Origin: Candidatus Woesearchaeota archaeon
GTDB taxonomy: Archaea; Nanobdellota; Nanobdellia; SCGC-AAA011-G17; ARS1403
Direction of reading: 5' to 3'
DNA length: 53,236 bases
Assembly (NCBI GenBank): GCA_016188065.1
Contig: JACPIN010000004.1
Location: forward strand, 1 to 53,236
Below, piece after piece: positions 1 through 8,682 of the stretch. Within the stretch, counting starts at the first letter, position 1. Every line of letters begins with the position of its first letter. The notes under the pieces are model-generated. The model had not been told where the DNA came from. It made no database searches and saw only the letters and a program-made list of their open reading frames with translations. The position numbers and the translations under genes were made by a program.

Positions 1-201
1 AAGGAAGTTGTTAAGGCTCTTTCTAAGATTGGCTTTGAGCATGTAAGAACTAAAGGAAGACACGCTATTTTAAATAAACAAACTGAAAAGGGGAAAATAA
101 CAATTACTGTTTCACTGCATAAAGAGCTTGCTAAAGGTACTTTGAAAAGCATTATGAGACAGGCTAATTTAAGTTTGGAAGAATTTCTTGAATTGCTTTA
201 A
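1..201 (+). CDS. hicA: HicA-like mRNA interferase toxin, 5' end outside window
   Basis: The frame is open from the first base and stops with TAA at 199-201, so the N-terminus is missing. The visible 66 residues carry the HicA (YcfA) pattern: KALSKIGFEHVRTKGRHAI with the catalytic-type His after GR, a short beta-rich middle, then KGTLKSIMRQANLSLEEFLELL, the usual family ending. HicA toxins are double-stranded-RNA-binding-fold ribonucleases that cleave mRNA and are neutralised by HicB. No HicB follows downstream; the next gene is on the other strand. A partner, if any, would lie upstream, outside the window. Family assignment is by motif recognition only. Confidence 0.75.
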   Translation, partial: KEVVKALSKIGFEHVRTKGRHAILNKQTEKGKITITVSLHKELAKGTLKSIMRQANLSLEEFLELL

Positions 202-204
202 ACT

Positions 205-996
205 CTATTTCGCGGCGCGCGCCTGCGGCGCATAGCGTACCCCAAGGGCAGGATTCGAGCCCCGCGGACCCCCGTAGCAATAGAGGAAGACCCCATCCGA
301 TTCGGCATAGAATCTCGCGACACGCTCATCTTTTTCCTGCCTATCAGAATTTACTCTATAGAGATAAGCATTTACATCTGTTAGCCATTTGTATACAGAA
401 TTTATTTCTTGAATTGATTGACTTGTATCTAACAAGCACTTTAATGGAGATTCTACATTAACTGCATCTTTGCTTGTTATGAAACAATCATTTCCTATAA
501 AAGAGTCCAGTTCCAATAAATATTGTTCTGGCTGCTTATAATTATGCATAACTATGTCTTTTTCATTTTTAGGATTGTAGATTATTCTTGTTGAGGTTGT
601 GAGCCAGTTTTTTAGTGCTGCATCTTTTATGAATAATCTTACTTCTTCTATTTTTTCTTTAAACCTTGGGTTATTTCTGTTTTGCTCCAGCGCTGATGCT
701 ATTGAATGAAACAGCGGATAGGAATGGAAAAAGAATCCATTGGTTTTTTTAGATTCTATTGCTGCTTGCGCATGCTCATCCTGTGTTTTAGCTTCAAGCA
801 AAGATTTTGATAAGTCAACTTGGTAAATTCCATTCTGGTAGTTAATCCCGGAAATCCTGTAGGAATCTGTTAAGTCTTCTAATGAGAATCCTGCTGGAGA
901 GCCCTGGTTATTTCCTTCTCCAGAAGCGGGAGGCAGGAGGTCTGGAGAATATTTTCCTAGTCTGTTCGCTATTTCTAATAATCTTTTATTTACCAT
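205..996 (-). CDS. hypothetical protein, third gene of an RHH/MoxR operon
   Basis: 263 aa, not recognised. Its ATG lies 1 bp after the stop of the MoxR-type ATPase, so the two are almost certainly cotranscribed and may work together. MoxR ATPases often pair with von Willebrand A proteins. A DTSQS string at residues 190-194 looks like a MIDAS DxSxS, but only about 70 residues follow, too few for a normal vWA domain, so I do not call one. The last roughly 24 residues (GGPRGSNPALGVRYA and onward) are encoded by DNA far richer in G+C than the surroundings (about 205-295) and look like a replaced or added tail. The gene may be a truncated version of a longer protein. Confidence 0.6.
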   Translation of the reverse strand: MVNKRLLEIANRLGKYSPDLLPPASGEGNNQGSPAGFSLEDLTDSYRISGINYQNGIYQVDLSKSLLEAKTQDEHAQAAIESKKTNGFFFHSYPLFHSIASALEQNRNNPRFKEKIEEVRLFIKDAALKNWLTTSTRIIYNPKNEKDIVMHNYKQPEQYLLELDSFIGNDCFITSKDAVNVESPLKCLLDTSQSIQEINSVYKWLTDVNAYLYRVNSDRQEKDERVARFYAESDGVFLYCYGGPRGSNPALGVRYAPQARAAK

Positions 997-997
997 G

Positions 998-2359
998 TTA
1001 GCTTAGATCCTTTAGTGTGTCTAAAAATATTGGATGCCCTTTTCCAGCTGCAGCAAACGTTTCTGCATATCTCCTTGCTTCATCTATTTTATTGTCTTTA
1101 ATTAAACCGAGGACTTGCTGATAATTTGCCTTGCTTTCTACAAGCCTTTTTTTAACTCCTGGAATTTCCTGAGTTCCGTCTCCTAACAACTGTTTTGCTA
1201 TATGCAAGTCGAGAGGATCATCTCTATCATCGCTTCTAAACTTGCTTTTTGTCTCGTCGTTCCATTTTAGCCTGTGCCATAAGACATAAGGCGCCAGCTG
1301 TAAAAGATGATCTAAATTAGCTTTTTTCTGGTTTTGCAGCCATGCAAGAGATTTGGCATATCTAACAAGCGACTTTTCCTCTCTCCTGCTTCCACTTCCT
1401 ATAAATGAGCTCTGCAAATACAAGCCATGCTCATTACTTTCTCTGTCTATGCTTCTCTTCTGCCCATACTTAGGGCTTACATTCATTTCAGAAACCAGGA
1501 ACATGAAGTACTGCTCTGCATCATTGTTCAGCTGAACACTTTTAATTTCTTTTTCAATTTTTTCTTTGTCTTCTTCAGTTAATACAGAAAAGCCTTCACC
1601 TTTTAGGCTGTCGCCAAATCTGCTGGTTATTCCTTTTAGCTCTTCTTGAATCTCTTCATAAGATTTTCCAGAGTTTAATATTCTCAAGGCATCTCTTGTT
1701 AGATTCTGATTCGTTAAGACTGAATCTTTTTCATTATGGTAATCTTGTGCAATTGAAGCTACATTAGCAACTCCAGGAAATTTTGACTCGACTGCAACAT
1801 CAAACCTGTCCAGCATCGGAGGGATTAAATCGTTATTTCCCCTATCACTGTAATTACAGGTTGCAAAAAGCGGCTGGGGGCCTGTAAAGACAGAGTCATC
1901 AAGATAATCCCATTCCCCGTTGTCTACACCATTGAGGATCATTGCCTGATTTGATTCCGGAATCCTGTTCATTTCATCCACAATCTTCGGACCAACTAAG
2001 ATAAAAGGGAGCCAAGTTACCTTGTTTTCACCTATATGCATCTTTGCAAAATCAGGCCTTGCTTTCAGTTTCTCTTCAGTTAACTGCGGATGCCCCCTTA
2101 TTTTTACTCTTTTTACTAAATCTAAAGGAAGTGAATTGAAAACTGAATGAAGGTATTCTGCTGATGTTGTTTTACCTCCGCCATACTCCCCTAACACTAA
2201 TTGATTGCCTTTATTCAGCTCTGTTAAAGCTCCAAGCAATAATGCTGAACTGTAACTTTCTCCAGAGACTTCTAAATCATTCCTGCATAAGTAGAAATCG
2301 TTTCTTATCCTGTCATATAACCCTGTTACTTTTTCCTGTAAATTTTTAGTTTTATCCAT
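998..2359 (-). CDS. MoxR-like AAA+ ATPase
   Basis: 453 aa. Walker A GEYGGGKTTS is at about residues 57-66, a Walker B-like VDEMNR at 127-132 (as in AAA_5/MoxR proteins), a sensor-1 Asn in ATCN at 166-169, and a DRFD arginine-finger motif at 184-187. Such ATPases remodel or activate partner proteins with ATP. The C-terminal 200 residues are charged and helical, without a recognised domain. The start ATG overlaps the end of an upstream ribbon-helix-helix gene by 8 nt, and the next gene begins 1 bp after the stop, giving a three-gene unit. The substrate is unknown. Confidence 0.85.
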   Translation of the reverse strand: MDKTKNLQEKVTGLYDRIRNDFYLCRNDLEVSGESYSSALLLGALTELNKGNQLVLGEYGGGKTTSAEYLHSVFNSLPLDLVKRVKIRGHPQLTEEKLKARPDFAKMHIGENKVTWLPFILVGPKIVDEMNRIPESNQAMILNGVDNGEWDYLDDSVFTGPQPLFATCNYSDRGNNDLIPPMLDRFDVAVESKFPGVANVASIAQDYHNEKDSVLTNQNLTRDALRILNSGKSYEEIQEELKGITSRFGDSLKGEGFSVLTEEDKEKIEKEIKSVQLNNDAEQYFMFLVSEMNVSPKYGQKRSIDRESNEHGLYLQSSFIGSGSRREEKSLVRYAKSLAWLQNQKKANLDHLLQLAPYVLWHRLKWNDETKSKFRSDDRDDPLDLHIAKQLLGDGTQEIPGVKKRLVESKANYQQVLGLIKDNKIDEARRYAETFAAAGKGHPIFLDTLKDLS

Positions 2360-2495
2360 TTTTTTCTCCTTTTATGAACCTGTCTATGCTATATTCTATT
2401 AGATGAGATTTATTTCTGAATCTTCCTTCTTTGACAAATCTATCTATCAATTCCATTTTGTCCTCTTCTATTGAGATACTAAGTTTCTTTTTCAT
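2352..2495 (-). CDS. small ribbon-helix-helix (CopG-like) protein
   Basis: A 47-aa frame starting MKKKLSISIEEDKMELIDRF and continuing with a KSHLIEYSIDRFIK helix. This is the strand-helix-helix pattern of CopG/MetJ-type DNA-binding proteins: a short basic beta strand, helix 1, an N-K-S turn, then helix 2. A GGAG ribosome-binding site lies 6 nt before the ATG and a box A further up, which supports expression. It overlaps the ATPase gene by 8 nt and probably autoregulates the operon. It is too small for most automatic callers. Confidence 0.75.
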   Translation of the reverse strand: MKKKLSISIEEDKMELIDRFVKEGRFRNKSHLIEYSIDRFIKGEKNG

Positions 2496-2501
2496 TTATA
2501 A

Positions 2502-2540
2502 CTCCTATAGCATAAAGTAAGGAAACATGCCTTTATAAAC
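2502..2540 (-). promoter_or_regulatory. box A and ribosome-binding site of the RHH/MoxR operon
   Basis: On the minus strand GTTTATAAAG (2531-2540) matches the archaeal TATA element. GGAG (2502-2505) sits just before the RHH start codon at 2495. The roughly 40-bp gap between box A and ATG implies a short leader of about 15 nt. Confidence 0.6.
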
Positions 2541-2568
2541 CTTTCGTTTTATTACCACTGAAGAATAG

Positions 2569-3174
2569 TTATTTTATATTTACCTTTTCCTTAAAATTCA
2601 ATTCATCATCCTGTACATATTCTAGACCTTGCTGCAATGCGATATAGGCTTTCTGCAACTCTCTTCCTAGATAAGCATAATGGTCTTTTCTAATTTCCAG
2701 CTTTTCCTTATTAATTATTGTCTGGTATATTTCCAAAGGATTTTTACCGATTACTTTTATGGCAACAACATTTGGCTCCCTGCAAAAGCCTACTTCAATC
2801 TCCTTTGACTTTGGATTTGTCTTTATCAAAAAATATCCTGCAGGATCTAAAATGAATTCTTTTCTATCGTCATATTTTGCCCTTATTTCTTTTATATTTG
2901 CCGTTGTAATTTCCCTTTTATACAATTCTTTTTTTGTATCTAAGTTTTTAACGCCAATCGCATTTACAGGGCAGACTTTAGCTCCTTCCACAATGGTTTC
3001 GACTTCATCCTCTGAAAAATCCCCCTCTAAAATGAAAAAATCCCTCTGCACTTCTTTTCCGCCGATTAGCTCGACTTTTTCCCCGACGTCTTTCCATCTC
3101 TTGAAATCCATTGCTAAGCATGCTTTGTTTCCTATACATGTCTGCTTGTCAAATTCAATTCTTATTTTTGGCAT
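2569..3174 (-). CDS. ferredoxin domain fused to DUF4346-like domain
   Basis: 201 aa. Residues 1-75 form a single-cluster ferredoxin: C13-x2-N16-x2-C19 and a distant C68-P69. This is the layout of archaeal one-cluster ferredoxins in which the second of the four ligands is not Cys (Asp in Pyrococcus; Asn here). It predicts a 3Fe-4S or atypical 4Fe-4S centre. Residues 90-200, with a DPAGYFLI strand, an IEVGFC segment and HYAYLGRELQKAYIAL, resemble DUF4346, found in archaeal methyl-transfer and pterin-linked proteins. The gene overlaps the upstream glycosyltransferase gene by 20 nt. The physiological partner is unknown. Confidence 0.7.
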   Translation of the reverse strand: MPKIRIEFDKQTCIGNKACLAMDFKRWKDVGEKVELIGGKEVQRDFFILEGDFSEDEVETIVEGAKVCPVNAIGVKNLDTKKELYKREITTANIKEIRAKYDDRKEFILDPAGYFLIKTNPKSKEIEVGFCREPNVVAIKVIGKNPLEIYQTIINKEKLEIRKDHYAYLGRELQKAYIALQQGLEYVQDDELNFKEKVNIK

Positions 3175-4300
3175 CTTCGTAGATTTTTAGATAACGCTTG
3201 TTTATTATTTCCCAAGTATAGTCTTTTGACTTTTCTTTATTGTTTCTTGAAAATCTCTCAGCTAATTTTGGATTGTCAATGACTTTTAAAATTTTCTCTT
3301 TTAAATTTGATATGTCTCCATAATTAACGAAAAATCCATTTACATTTTCTTCCATTTCATAAGGAATTCCGTTGACTGGAGAAGCCACTACCGGCAGACC
3401 TGATGCAAACGATTCTATAAGAGTAAGTGGCATCCCTTCTCGATAACTTGGCATAACAAAAACATCTGCTGCCTGATATGCTTCTGCAATTTTTTCCTTT
3501 CCATTTAAAGGACCAATGTACTGCATGTTCTTTTCATCTTTAATTATCCCCTTTACTTCTTCTGCCTTACCTTCATCTGGACCTACAAAAATAAAATTAA
3601 TATCTTTTCTATCGTTCAGGATTTCTTTCCCTGCTTTCGCTAAAACTTCTGGGCCCTTTGTTGGATTCAATCTTCCTAAGAATAAAATTATTTTTCCTTT
3701 AATGTTATATTTTTTCTTGAAATTATTTGGAATTATCTTTTTGTATAATATAGTATCTGCCCCGTTTGGTATCACTGTTATTTTTTCTTTATTAGTATAT
3801 TTCTGCAATATTTCATTTTCCCAGGGAGTAATTGAAACTACCTTGTCTATTAATCTGAAAGAAATTTTGTTTAGGATTTTATCGTTAAGAAAAATGAATG
3901 GCTTGAGCACTCCTGGACGGAAAGCGTCAGTCCAAGGACAGTGAGTTGTGTGGATGTGCTTTGATCCCTTGAATCTTGAAACCAGGCCTGCTATTAAAAT
4001 ATATAAATGGCCTGAGACATGTGAGTGCAAAATATCGAACTTATATTTTGGAATCCTCCATGATAATGACGGCCAGATGAATGTTGATAAAGATAAACGA
4101 AACCAATAAGGATACCTGTGGACTATGACTCCGTTGATTATCTCTTCTTTTATTTTTATTCTTGAATATTTATCTGAATCACAGCAAAAAACATGAACTT
4201 CATGCCCTTGCTTAACTTGATATTCGGCCAGCTCCTGCATTACCCTTTCTACCCCTCCATAAGTTGGAAGGTAGAACATATTTATGTGGGCGATTTTCAT
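3155..4300 (-). CDS. glycosyltransferase family 4
   Basis: 381 aa GT-B enzyme. The N-terminal domain opens with INMFYLPTYGGVERVMQELA, the usual acceptor-side start with a Gly-rich loop. The C-terminal donor-binding domain has FLGRLNPTKGPEVLAKA and the EX7E motif within REGMPLTLIESFASGLPVV. Family members move a sugar from a nucleotide donor onto lipid-linked or protein-linked glycans at the inner membrane face. It is cotranscribed with the ferredoxin gene (20-nt overlap). A GT9 enzyme lies 1.5 kb away, suggesting a small surface-glycan locus. Donor and acceptor cannot be read from sequence. Confidence 0.9.
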   Translation of the reverse strand: MKIAHINMFYLPTYGGVERVMQELAEYQVKQGHEVHVFCCDSDKYSRIKIKEEIINGVIVHRYPYWFRLSLSTFIWPSLSWRIPKYKFDILHSHVSGHLYILIAGLVSRFKGSKHIHTTHCPWTDAFRPGVLKPFIFLNDKILNKISFRLIDKVVSITPWENEILQKYTNKEKITVIPNGADTILYKKIIPNNFKKKYNIKGKIILFLGRLNPTKGPEVLAKAGKEILNDRKDINFIFVGPDEGKAEEVKGIIKDEKNMQYIGPLNGKEKIAEAYQAADVFVMPSYREGMPLTLIESFASGLPVVASPVNGIPYEMEENVNGFFVNYGDISNLKEKILKVIDNPKLAERFSRNNKEKSKDYTWEIINKRYLKIYEDAKNKN

Positions 4301-4331
4301 AAATTAAAATTAAGAATTAAAGCTTAAAAGA

Positions 4332-4757
4332 TTATGCGTTTTTTATAATCTCTTTCTTGTTAAACTTTAAACGGAGATTTTCAATGTCGGCAATTCGTTG
4401 AAAATTCTCTAATCTATTCGCCAATTCTAAAATTGTTTCTGCTGGTTTTGCTGTGATAACTAAATCTGTCTCCTTAATGCATTCTTCTGGATGTAAAGCT
4501 GCGTAGATTCCTGCATAAGCAGTTGGTCTTTTTAATTTTTTAAGATGCTGAATAAGCAGTGATGCTCTTTTATGCGTTGCAACATTTGCTGAAACTACAA
4601 TTAAATCTGTATTTTTGCATTTAGATAGGGTTTGCCTTAATTCATTTTCATTGTAAAAAATAACTTCAAGTTTATGATTATATTTTTGTAAATATTCTGC
4701 AACCTTTCTCGGGCCTTTATCAGCAGTTGAGCCAGTTGTGATTAATGTTATTTTCAT
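4332..4757 (-). CDS. stand-alone B12-binding-like domain protein
   Basis: 141 aa with a Rossmann-like pattern resembling the N-terminal cobalamin-binding domain of B12-type radical SAM enzymes. It shows a DLIVVSANVATHK strand-loop, RPTAYAGIYAALHPEECIKETDLVI, then AKPAETILELANRL; in radical SAM relatives these read GGxxxTxxPExxLxxxDxVVxGE. No radical SAM Cys motif follows, and the classical DxHxxG is absent. It could be a remnant or a regulatory or binding module. Divergent from the membrane gene at 4819. Confidence 0.55.
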   Translation of the reverse strand: MKITLITTGSTADKGPRKVAEYLQKYNHKLEVIFYNENELRQTLSKCKNTDLIVVSANVATHKRASLLIQHLKKLKRPTAYAGIYAALHPEECIKETDLVITAKPAETILELANRLENFQRIADIENLRLKFNKKEIIKNA

Positions 4758-4789
4758 AAAGTAAAATAGAAAACCTGGATTTAAAAATC

Positions 4790-4797
4790 TTTATAAG
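4790..4797 (+). promoter_or_regulatory. box A for the membrane gene at 4819
   Basis: TTTATAAG is centred about 25 bp before the ATG at 4819, the spacing expected for a leaderless archaeal transcript. Confidence 0.6.
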
Positions 4798-4818
4798 TAA
4801 ATTAAATATCAACGATAT

Positions 4819-5784
4819 ATGAATAAAAAATTGTTTGAATCGATTTTTATTTTCTTCTCTTTTTGGACTGTTCTCGGAGCCCATATTGATGGGTGGGCGC
4901 ATCATAACTTCCCCGAACTGGAGACTTTTTTCACCCCTTGGCATGCGATATTATATTCTGGTTTCTTCTTTTCCTTCTTATTTTTGTTAATTCATTCGGT
5001 AATTGAACATAAAAAAGGAAAACCCTGGAGAGAGTCTTTACCTTATGGCTATGGATCCTCTTTAATTGGCGGATTTATTTTTTTAATTTCCGGAATCGGT
5101 GATATGTTCTGGCATATTACATTCGGCATTGAAGAAAGTGTTAATGCTCTATTGAACCCAACTCATTTAGGGCTTGCCGTTGGTATTGGACTTATGGCAT
5201 TGGGGGCATTTAGAAACAACCTCGCTGAAAAATCAAACAAGATAAAGATAACTACAATTTTAAGTTTGGCATTGACGCTTAGCATCCTGTCTTTTATGGT
5301 GCAGTTTGGCAATCCTATTGTCGAAACTTACGCTTCATCTCAGGATATAACGCAGCCTGTAAGATACAGCCAGATAATGGGGGTTCTTGGAATTTATTTT
5401 ACAACAATGCTTTTTATGAGCTTTATTTTGCTAATGATCTTGAGATGGAAGGTTCCATTTGGTGCTGTGACTTTAATGCTGACTCTGTTTATAGGATTAG
5501 CTAGCATAATGGAAGAGAATTATGTGTTTATTTTAGGAGCTCTTTTAACTGGATTGTTCGCTGATTTATTCATAAAATATAAAAACATTAGCCCGAAAAA
5601 TAATTTTCATCTGTTTTCCTTCTTAGTGCCGTTTGTATTTTTTGTTTTATATTTTTTAATATTATCTCTTACTAAAGGCATTGGATGGAATGTCCATATG
5701 TGGACTGGTGCGATTGTTGGACCAGGGGTTTTATCGTGGATTCTAAGCTATCTATTTGTATTTTGCTGGAGGTGTAAATCCTAA
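4819..5784 (+). CDS. polytopic membrane protein, unknown function
   Basis: 321 aa, about eight hydrophobic segments (first around residues 8-25, last around 295-315). Several His residues lie in the first loop (AHIDGWAHHNFPE, then PWHAILYSG), which could bind a metal, but no family is recognised. The ATG is placed by the box A 25 bp upstream. The 3' end overlaps that of the convergent GT9 gene by 33 nt. Its neighbours are surface-glycan genes. Confidence 0.65.
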   Translation: MNKKLFESIFIFFSFWTVLGAHIDGWAHHNFPELETFFTPWHAILYSGFFFSFLFLLIHSVIEHKKGKPWRESLPYGYGSSLIGGFIFLISGIGDMFWHITFGIEESVNALLNPTHLGLAVGIGLMALGAFRNNLAEKSNKIKITTILSLALTLSILSFMVQFGNPIVETYASSQDITQPVRYSQIMGVLGIYFTTMLFMSFILLMILRWKVPFGAVTLMLTLFIGLASIMEENYVFILGALLTGLFADLFIKYKNISPKNNFHLFSFLVPFVFFVLYFLILSLTKGIGWNVHMWTGAIVGPGVLSWILSYLFVFCWRCKS

Positions 5785-6909
5785 ATTCTTGACTGCGTTT
5801 AAAACCTCCTCAACTGTGATTGCCTTCATGCACTCCAGGTGTCTATGATTTTTGTATTTGCATTCTGATTTCATACAGGCAGTACATACTTCATCTTTCT
5901 GAATTGAAATTGAATTTTTCGAGAAAGGGGACCAGATGGTTTTATCTCCTGCTCCAAATAATGCTATAACTGGAGTTTTAAATGCTGCTGCTATATTTGT
6001 AGATGCCGAATCTATTCCAATAACCAATTTCGCTCTTTTTATTAATGCAAATAGCTCTTGAATAGAAGTTTTCCCTGCTAGGTTCAACGATTTACTTTTC
6101 ATTAACAACATTATTTCTTCAATAAAATATTTTTCTTTTTCTGTGCCTACAAAAATAATTTTTGCCTTATATCTTTCTACAAGTTTATCTGATAATTCTG
6201 CAAACCTCTCTTTAAGCCATGTTGGATGGGTCCATGAAACTGTATGTAAAACAATTATCAAAGCTTTATCACTAACTTCATTCTCCTGAAGTATTTTTTT
6301 AATTGCCAGTTCTGCCTTTCTTGTTGTATATGCTTCTGGGCTTTTATCTTTGATATTATTGATATTAATTAACTTCAAAACATCTAAGTTATCTTCTATT
6401 TTGTGTTTTAATTTTGTATCTGGGAGCAATTGTTTTGTTAGGAAATAACCCTTTGGCTCTCGAAATCCTACTCTTGTGCAGCCGATCCTATATGGAACTT
6501 TTGCATCTTTAAGTAACTTAGAGACTTCATATGTTCCATTATGCAAGATAACTGATAGATCATATTTATCTTTGATTTGTTGTAAATAAACAGGATAATT
6601 TTCTTTTATTTTACTCCTATCCCACGCAAATATATGATGAATATTTTTATTTCCATAAAGAACTTCCTCCATTCCTGGCAGAACAACGATGTCAATATTA
6701 GCTTGAGGAAAATTTTCCTTTAATACCCTGATTGTTGGAGTTGCTACGAGAATATCCCCTATCCTCTTCAATTCTATAACTAAGATATTCCTTACATTGT
6801 TTAGAGAAGGCTCTTTTGTGGATAAAATTCTGGTTTTATATAATGAATAGGCTAAAAGATTTGAAACTATCCTTAACTTGTCTTCAATTCTTGCTTGGAG
6901 ATTTTTCAT
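5752..6909 (-). CDS. glycosyltransferase family 9 (heptosyltransferase-like)
   Basis: 385 aa. Characteristic GT9 segments are IGDILVATPTIRVLKENFP near residue 50 and IGIDSASTNIAAAFKTPVIA followed by LFGAGDKTIWSPFS in the donor domain. A Cys-rich stretch near the end (CTACMKSECKY ... LEC) is typical of several archaeal and bacterial members. In bacteria the family adds heptose to LPS. In an archaeon without LPS it more likely adds a sugar to a lipid-linked or surface glycan. It converges with the membrane gene (33-nt overlap). Confidence 0.85.
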   Translation of the reverse strand: MKNLQARIEDKLRIVSNLLAYSLYKTRILSTKEPSLNNVRNILVIELKRIGDILVATPTIRVLKENFPQANIDIVVLPGMEEVLYGNKNIHHIFAWDRSKIKENYPVYLQQIKDKYDLSVILHNGTYEVSKLLKDAKVPYRIGCTRVGFREPKGYFLTKQLLPDTKLKHKIEDNLDVLKLININNIKDKSPEAYTTRKAELAIKKILQENEVSDKALIIVLHTVSWTHPTWLKERFAELSDKLVERYKAKIIFVGTEKEKYFIEEIMLLMKSKSLNLAGKTSIQELFALIKRAKLVIGIDSASTNIAAAFKTPVIALFGAGDKTIWSPFSKNSISIQKDEVCTACMKSECKYKNHRHLECMKAITVEEVLNAVKNLGFTPPAKYK

Positions 6910-7002
6910 GAATAATAATCAAGAAAAAAGGCTTATATGTCTTATTAAAGTTATTTTTGAGAATAAAAAAGATTAAAAAGATAGATTGTTAACATAGCTA
7001 AA

Positions 7003-7296
7003 ATGTATAAAGTTCCAGGAACAAATGTTGAATATGATGATGAGTTCTATAGGTCTTTTGTTCGGGATGTTAGAGATGCGGTTAAGCAAGTTGAGCAAAT
7101 GCCAAAAGAGTGCAGAGATGAAATCAGAAGGATCCTTAGGACAGTGATTAGGGGGACATATTTAGCAACAAGACAGTTATATGATCCTTTAGTTGATCAA
7201 GAAAAGATGGACACAATTGAGTCTAAAGGCAATGACTATCTGACTGACTTGGATGATCTTGAAAGGAAATGCCATGGTGGTTTTTTTGTAGATTGA
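7003..7296 (+). CDS. hypothetical protein
   Basis: 97 aa, acidic and mostly helical (DDEFYRSFVRDVRDAVKQVE ... ECRDEIRRILRTVIRG), soluble, no family recognised. It ends 9 bp before the convergent srp54 gene. The start ATG follows an A-rich spacer, with no clear ribosome-binding site. Confidence 0.5.
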   Translation: MYKVPGTNVEYDDEFYRSFVRDVRDAVKQVEQMPKECRDEIRRILRTVIRGTYLATRQLYDPLVDQEKMDTIESKGNDYLTDLDDLERKCHGGFFVD

Positions 7297-7305
7297 AATT
7301 GTTTA

Positions 7306-8649
7306 TTACATCCCCGGAATTCTTCCCTTAAACTTTCTCATTAATTTTTCTGGATCTTTTCCTTTTATCGAGGACATCATTTTTTTAGCCATTTTATATT
7401 GTTTTAATAAATCCCTGATTTCGGATGCTGGAATTCCGCTTCCTGAAGATATTCTCCTAATCCTAGATCCGTCGATGATTTCCGGCTCCTCTAATTCTTT
7501 TTTAGTCATGCTATTCATACTGTACTTCCAATGTTTTAGCTTGTCTTCATGAACATCAAGAACGTCTTTTGGCAGCTTTAGCTGGGACATTCCAGGAACC
7601 AATTCAAGAAGTTTTGACAACGAGCCCATCTTTGACATTGCCTGCATCTGCTCATATAAATCAACTAAATTAAATTCTCCTTTAAGCAATCTTTTTTCAA
7701 TGTCTTTTGATTTTTCCTCGGAGATTGCTTCTCTTGCTTTTTCCAGTAATGCCTCTAAATCTCCCATTCCCAATAAGCGAGAAACAAAATTTGGAGGATT
7801 GAACGTCTCAAGATCATTCGGCCTTTCTCCTACACCAATGAATTTTATTTTTGCATCTGAGACTGCTGCTGCACTTAATGCCCCTCCTGCTTTTGCCGTG
7901 CCATCCATTTTTGTAATTATAATACCTGTGATATCTACTGAATTATGAAAAGCTTCTGCTTGTGATCGAGAAGCCTGACCAAGTTCTGCTGGAATTATTA
8001 AAAGCCTTTCATCTGGCTGGACAGCTTTATTTATTAACTCTAATTCATCTATCAACTCCTGTAATAGTGCATTTCTTCCTGCGGTATCTATAATTAAAAT
8101 ATCATAGTTTTTGTATTGATTCTCAAAGTTTCTATAAATTTTAACAGGATCTTTTTCTTGTTCATTAATAAAACATTGAACTCCAACTTGATCTGAAACT
8201 ATTTTTAGTTGATGACGTGCAGCAGGTCTAAAAGTATCTAATCCCAGGGTAGCTACTTTGTAGTTTCTTTTCTTGTAGTAATTAGCTAACTTTCCAGCAC
8301 TTGTGGTTTTACCTGAGCCTAGCAACCCAACTAACATTATCTTGAACGGCTTCTTTTGTGAGATTTTGATTTCTTCTTTTTCTTTTCCTAACAAACTTGT
8401 CAGCTCGTCATAAACAATGTGAATTAGAAACTCCCTTTTTGGCTGATCTTTTGTTGGCTTTTCCTCTCTAAATCTTTCTTTGATTTTGTTTGTTAAATCA
8501 AATACTAACTGAACATTTACGTCTGCTGCCAGGAGAGCACGCTGGATGTTCTGCACAAGCTCATTAACTGTCTTTTCATCTATGAACAAAGCAGAGGTTA
8601 TTTTCTTTAATGAATTCTTTAATGAGGTTGAAAGATTATCTAATACCAT
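7306..8649 (-). CDS. srp54: signal recognition particle protein SRP54
   Basis: 447 aa, full length. N domain residues 1-95; G domain with G1 GLLGSGKTTS near 108, DTAGR, TKMDGTAKAGGALS and the FIGVGERPNDLETFNP closing loop; Met-rich M domain from about 300 with SRIRRISSGSG and an IPGM ending. It binds 7S RNA and signal sequences and docks through the NG domain with FtsY, encoded directly upstream. A box A 26 bp before the ATG indicates its own leaderless promoter. No SRP19 gene or 7S RNA was seen in the window. Confidence 0.97.
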   Translation of the reverse strand: MVLDNLSTSLKNSLKKITSALFIDEKTVNELVQNIQRALLAADVNVQLVFDLTNKIKERFREEKPTKDQPKREFLIHIVYDELTSLLGKEKEEIKISQKKPFKIMLVGLLGSGKTTSAGKLANYYKKRNYKVATLGLDTFRPAARHQLKIVSDQVGVQCFINEQEKDPVKIYRNFENQYKNYDILIIDTAGRNALLQELIDELELINKAVQPDERLLIIPAELGQASRSQAEAFHNSVDITGIIITKMDGTAKAGGALSAAAVSDAKIKFIGVGERPNDLETFNPPNFVSRLLGMGDLEALLEKAREAISEEKSKDIEKRLLKGEFNLVDLYEQMQAMSKMGSLSKLLELVPGMSQLKLPKDVLDVHEDKLKHWKYSMNSMTKKELEEPEIIDGSRIRRISSGSGIPASEIRDLLKQYKMAKKMMSSIKGKDPEKLMRKFKGRIPGM

Positions 8650-8670
8650 AAGAGATTATATGGAAACCAG

Positions 8671-8680
8671 ATTTATAAAT
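8671..8680 (-). promoter_or_regulatory. box A of srp54
   Basis: ATTTATAAAT lies in the 33-bp gap between ftsY and srp54, centred 26 bp before the srp54 ATG (8649). This suggests leaderless transcription independent of ftsY. Confidence 0.6.
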
Positions 8681-8682
8681 GT

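Noticed and set aside
230-300. T-arm-like string (GGCTCGAATCC on the minus strand) hinting at a tRNA
   Set aside because: The flanking bases do not pair into a T stem, and no anticodon or acceptor stem could be built; it lies within the GC-rich tail of a reading frame.
415-435. MIDAS-like DTSQS in the protein at 205-996 as a vWA domain
   Set aside because: Too few residues follow, and the strand-helix order of vWA is not visible; kept only as a remark.
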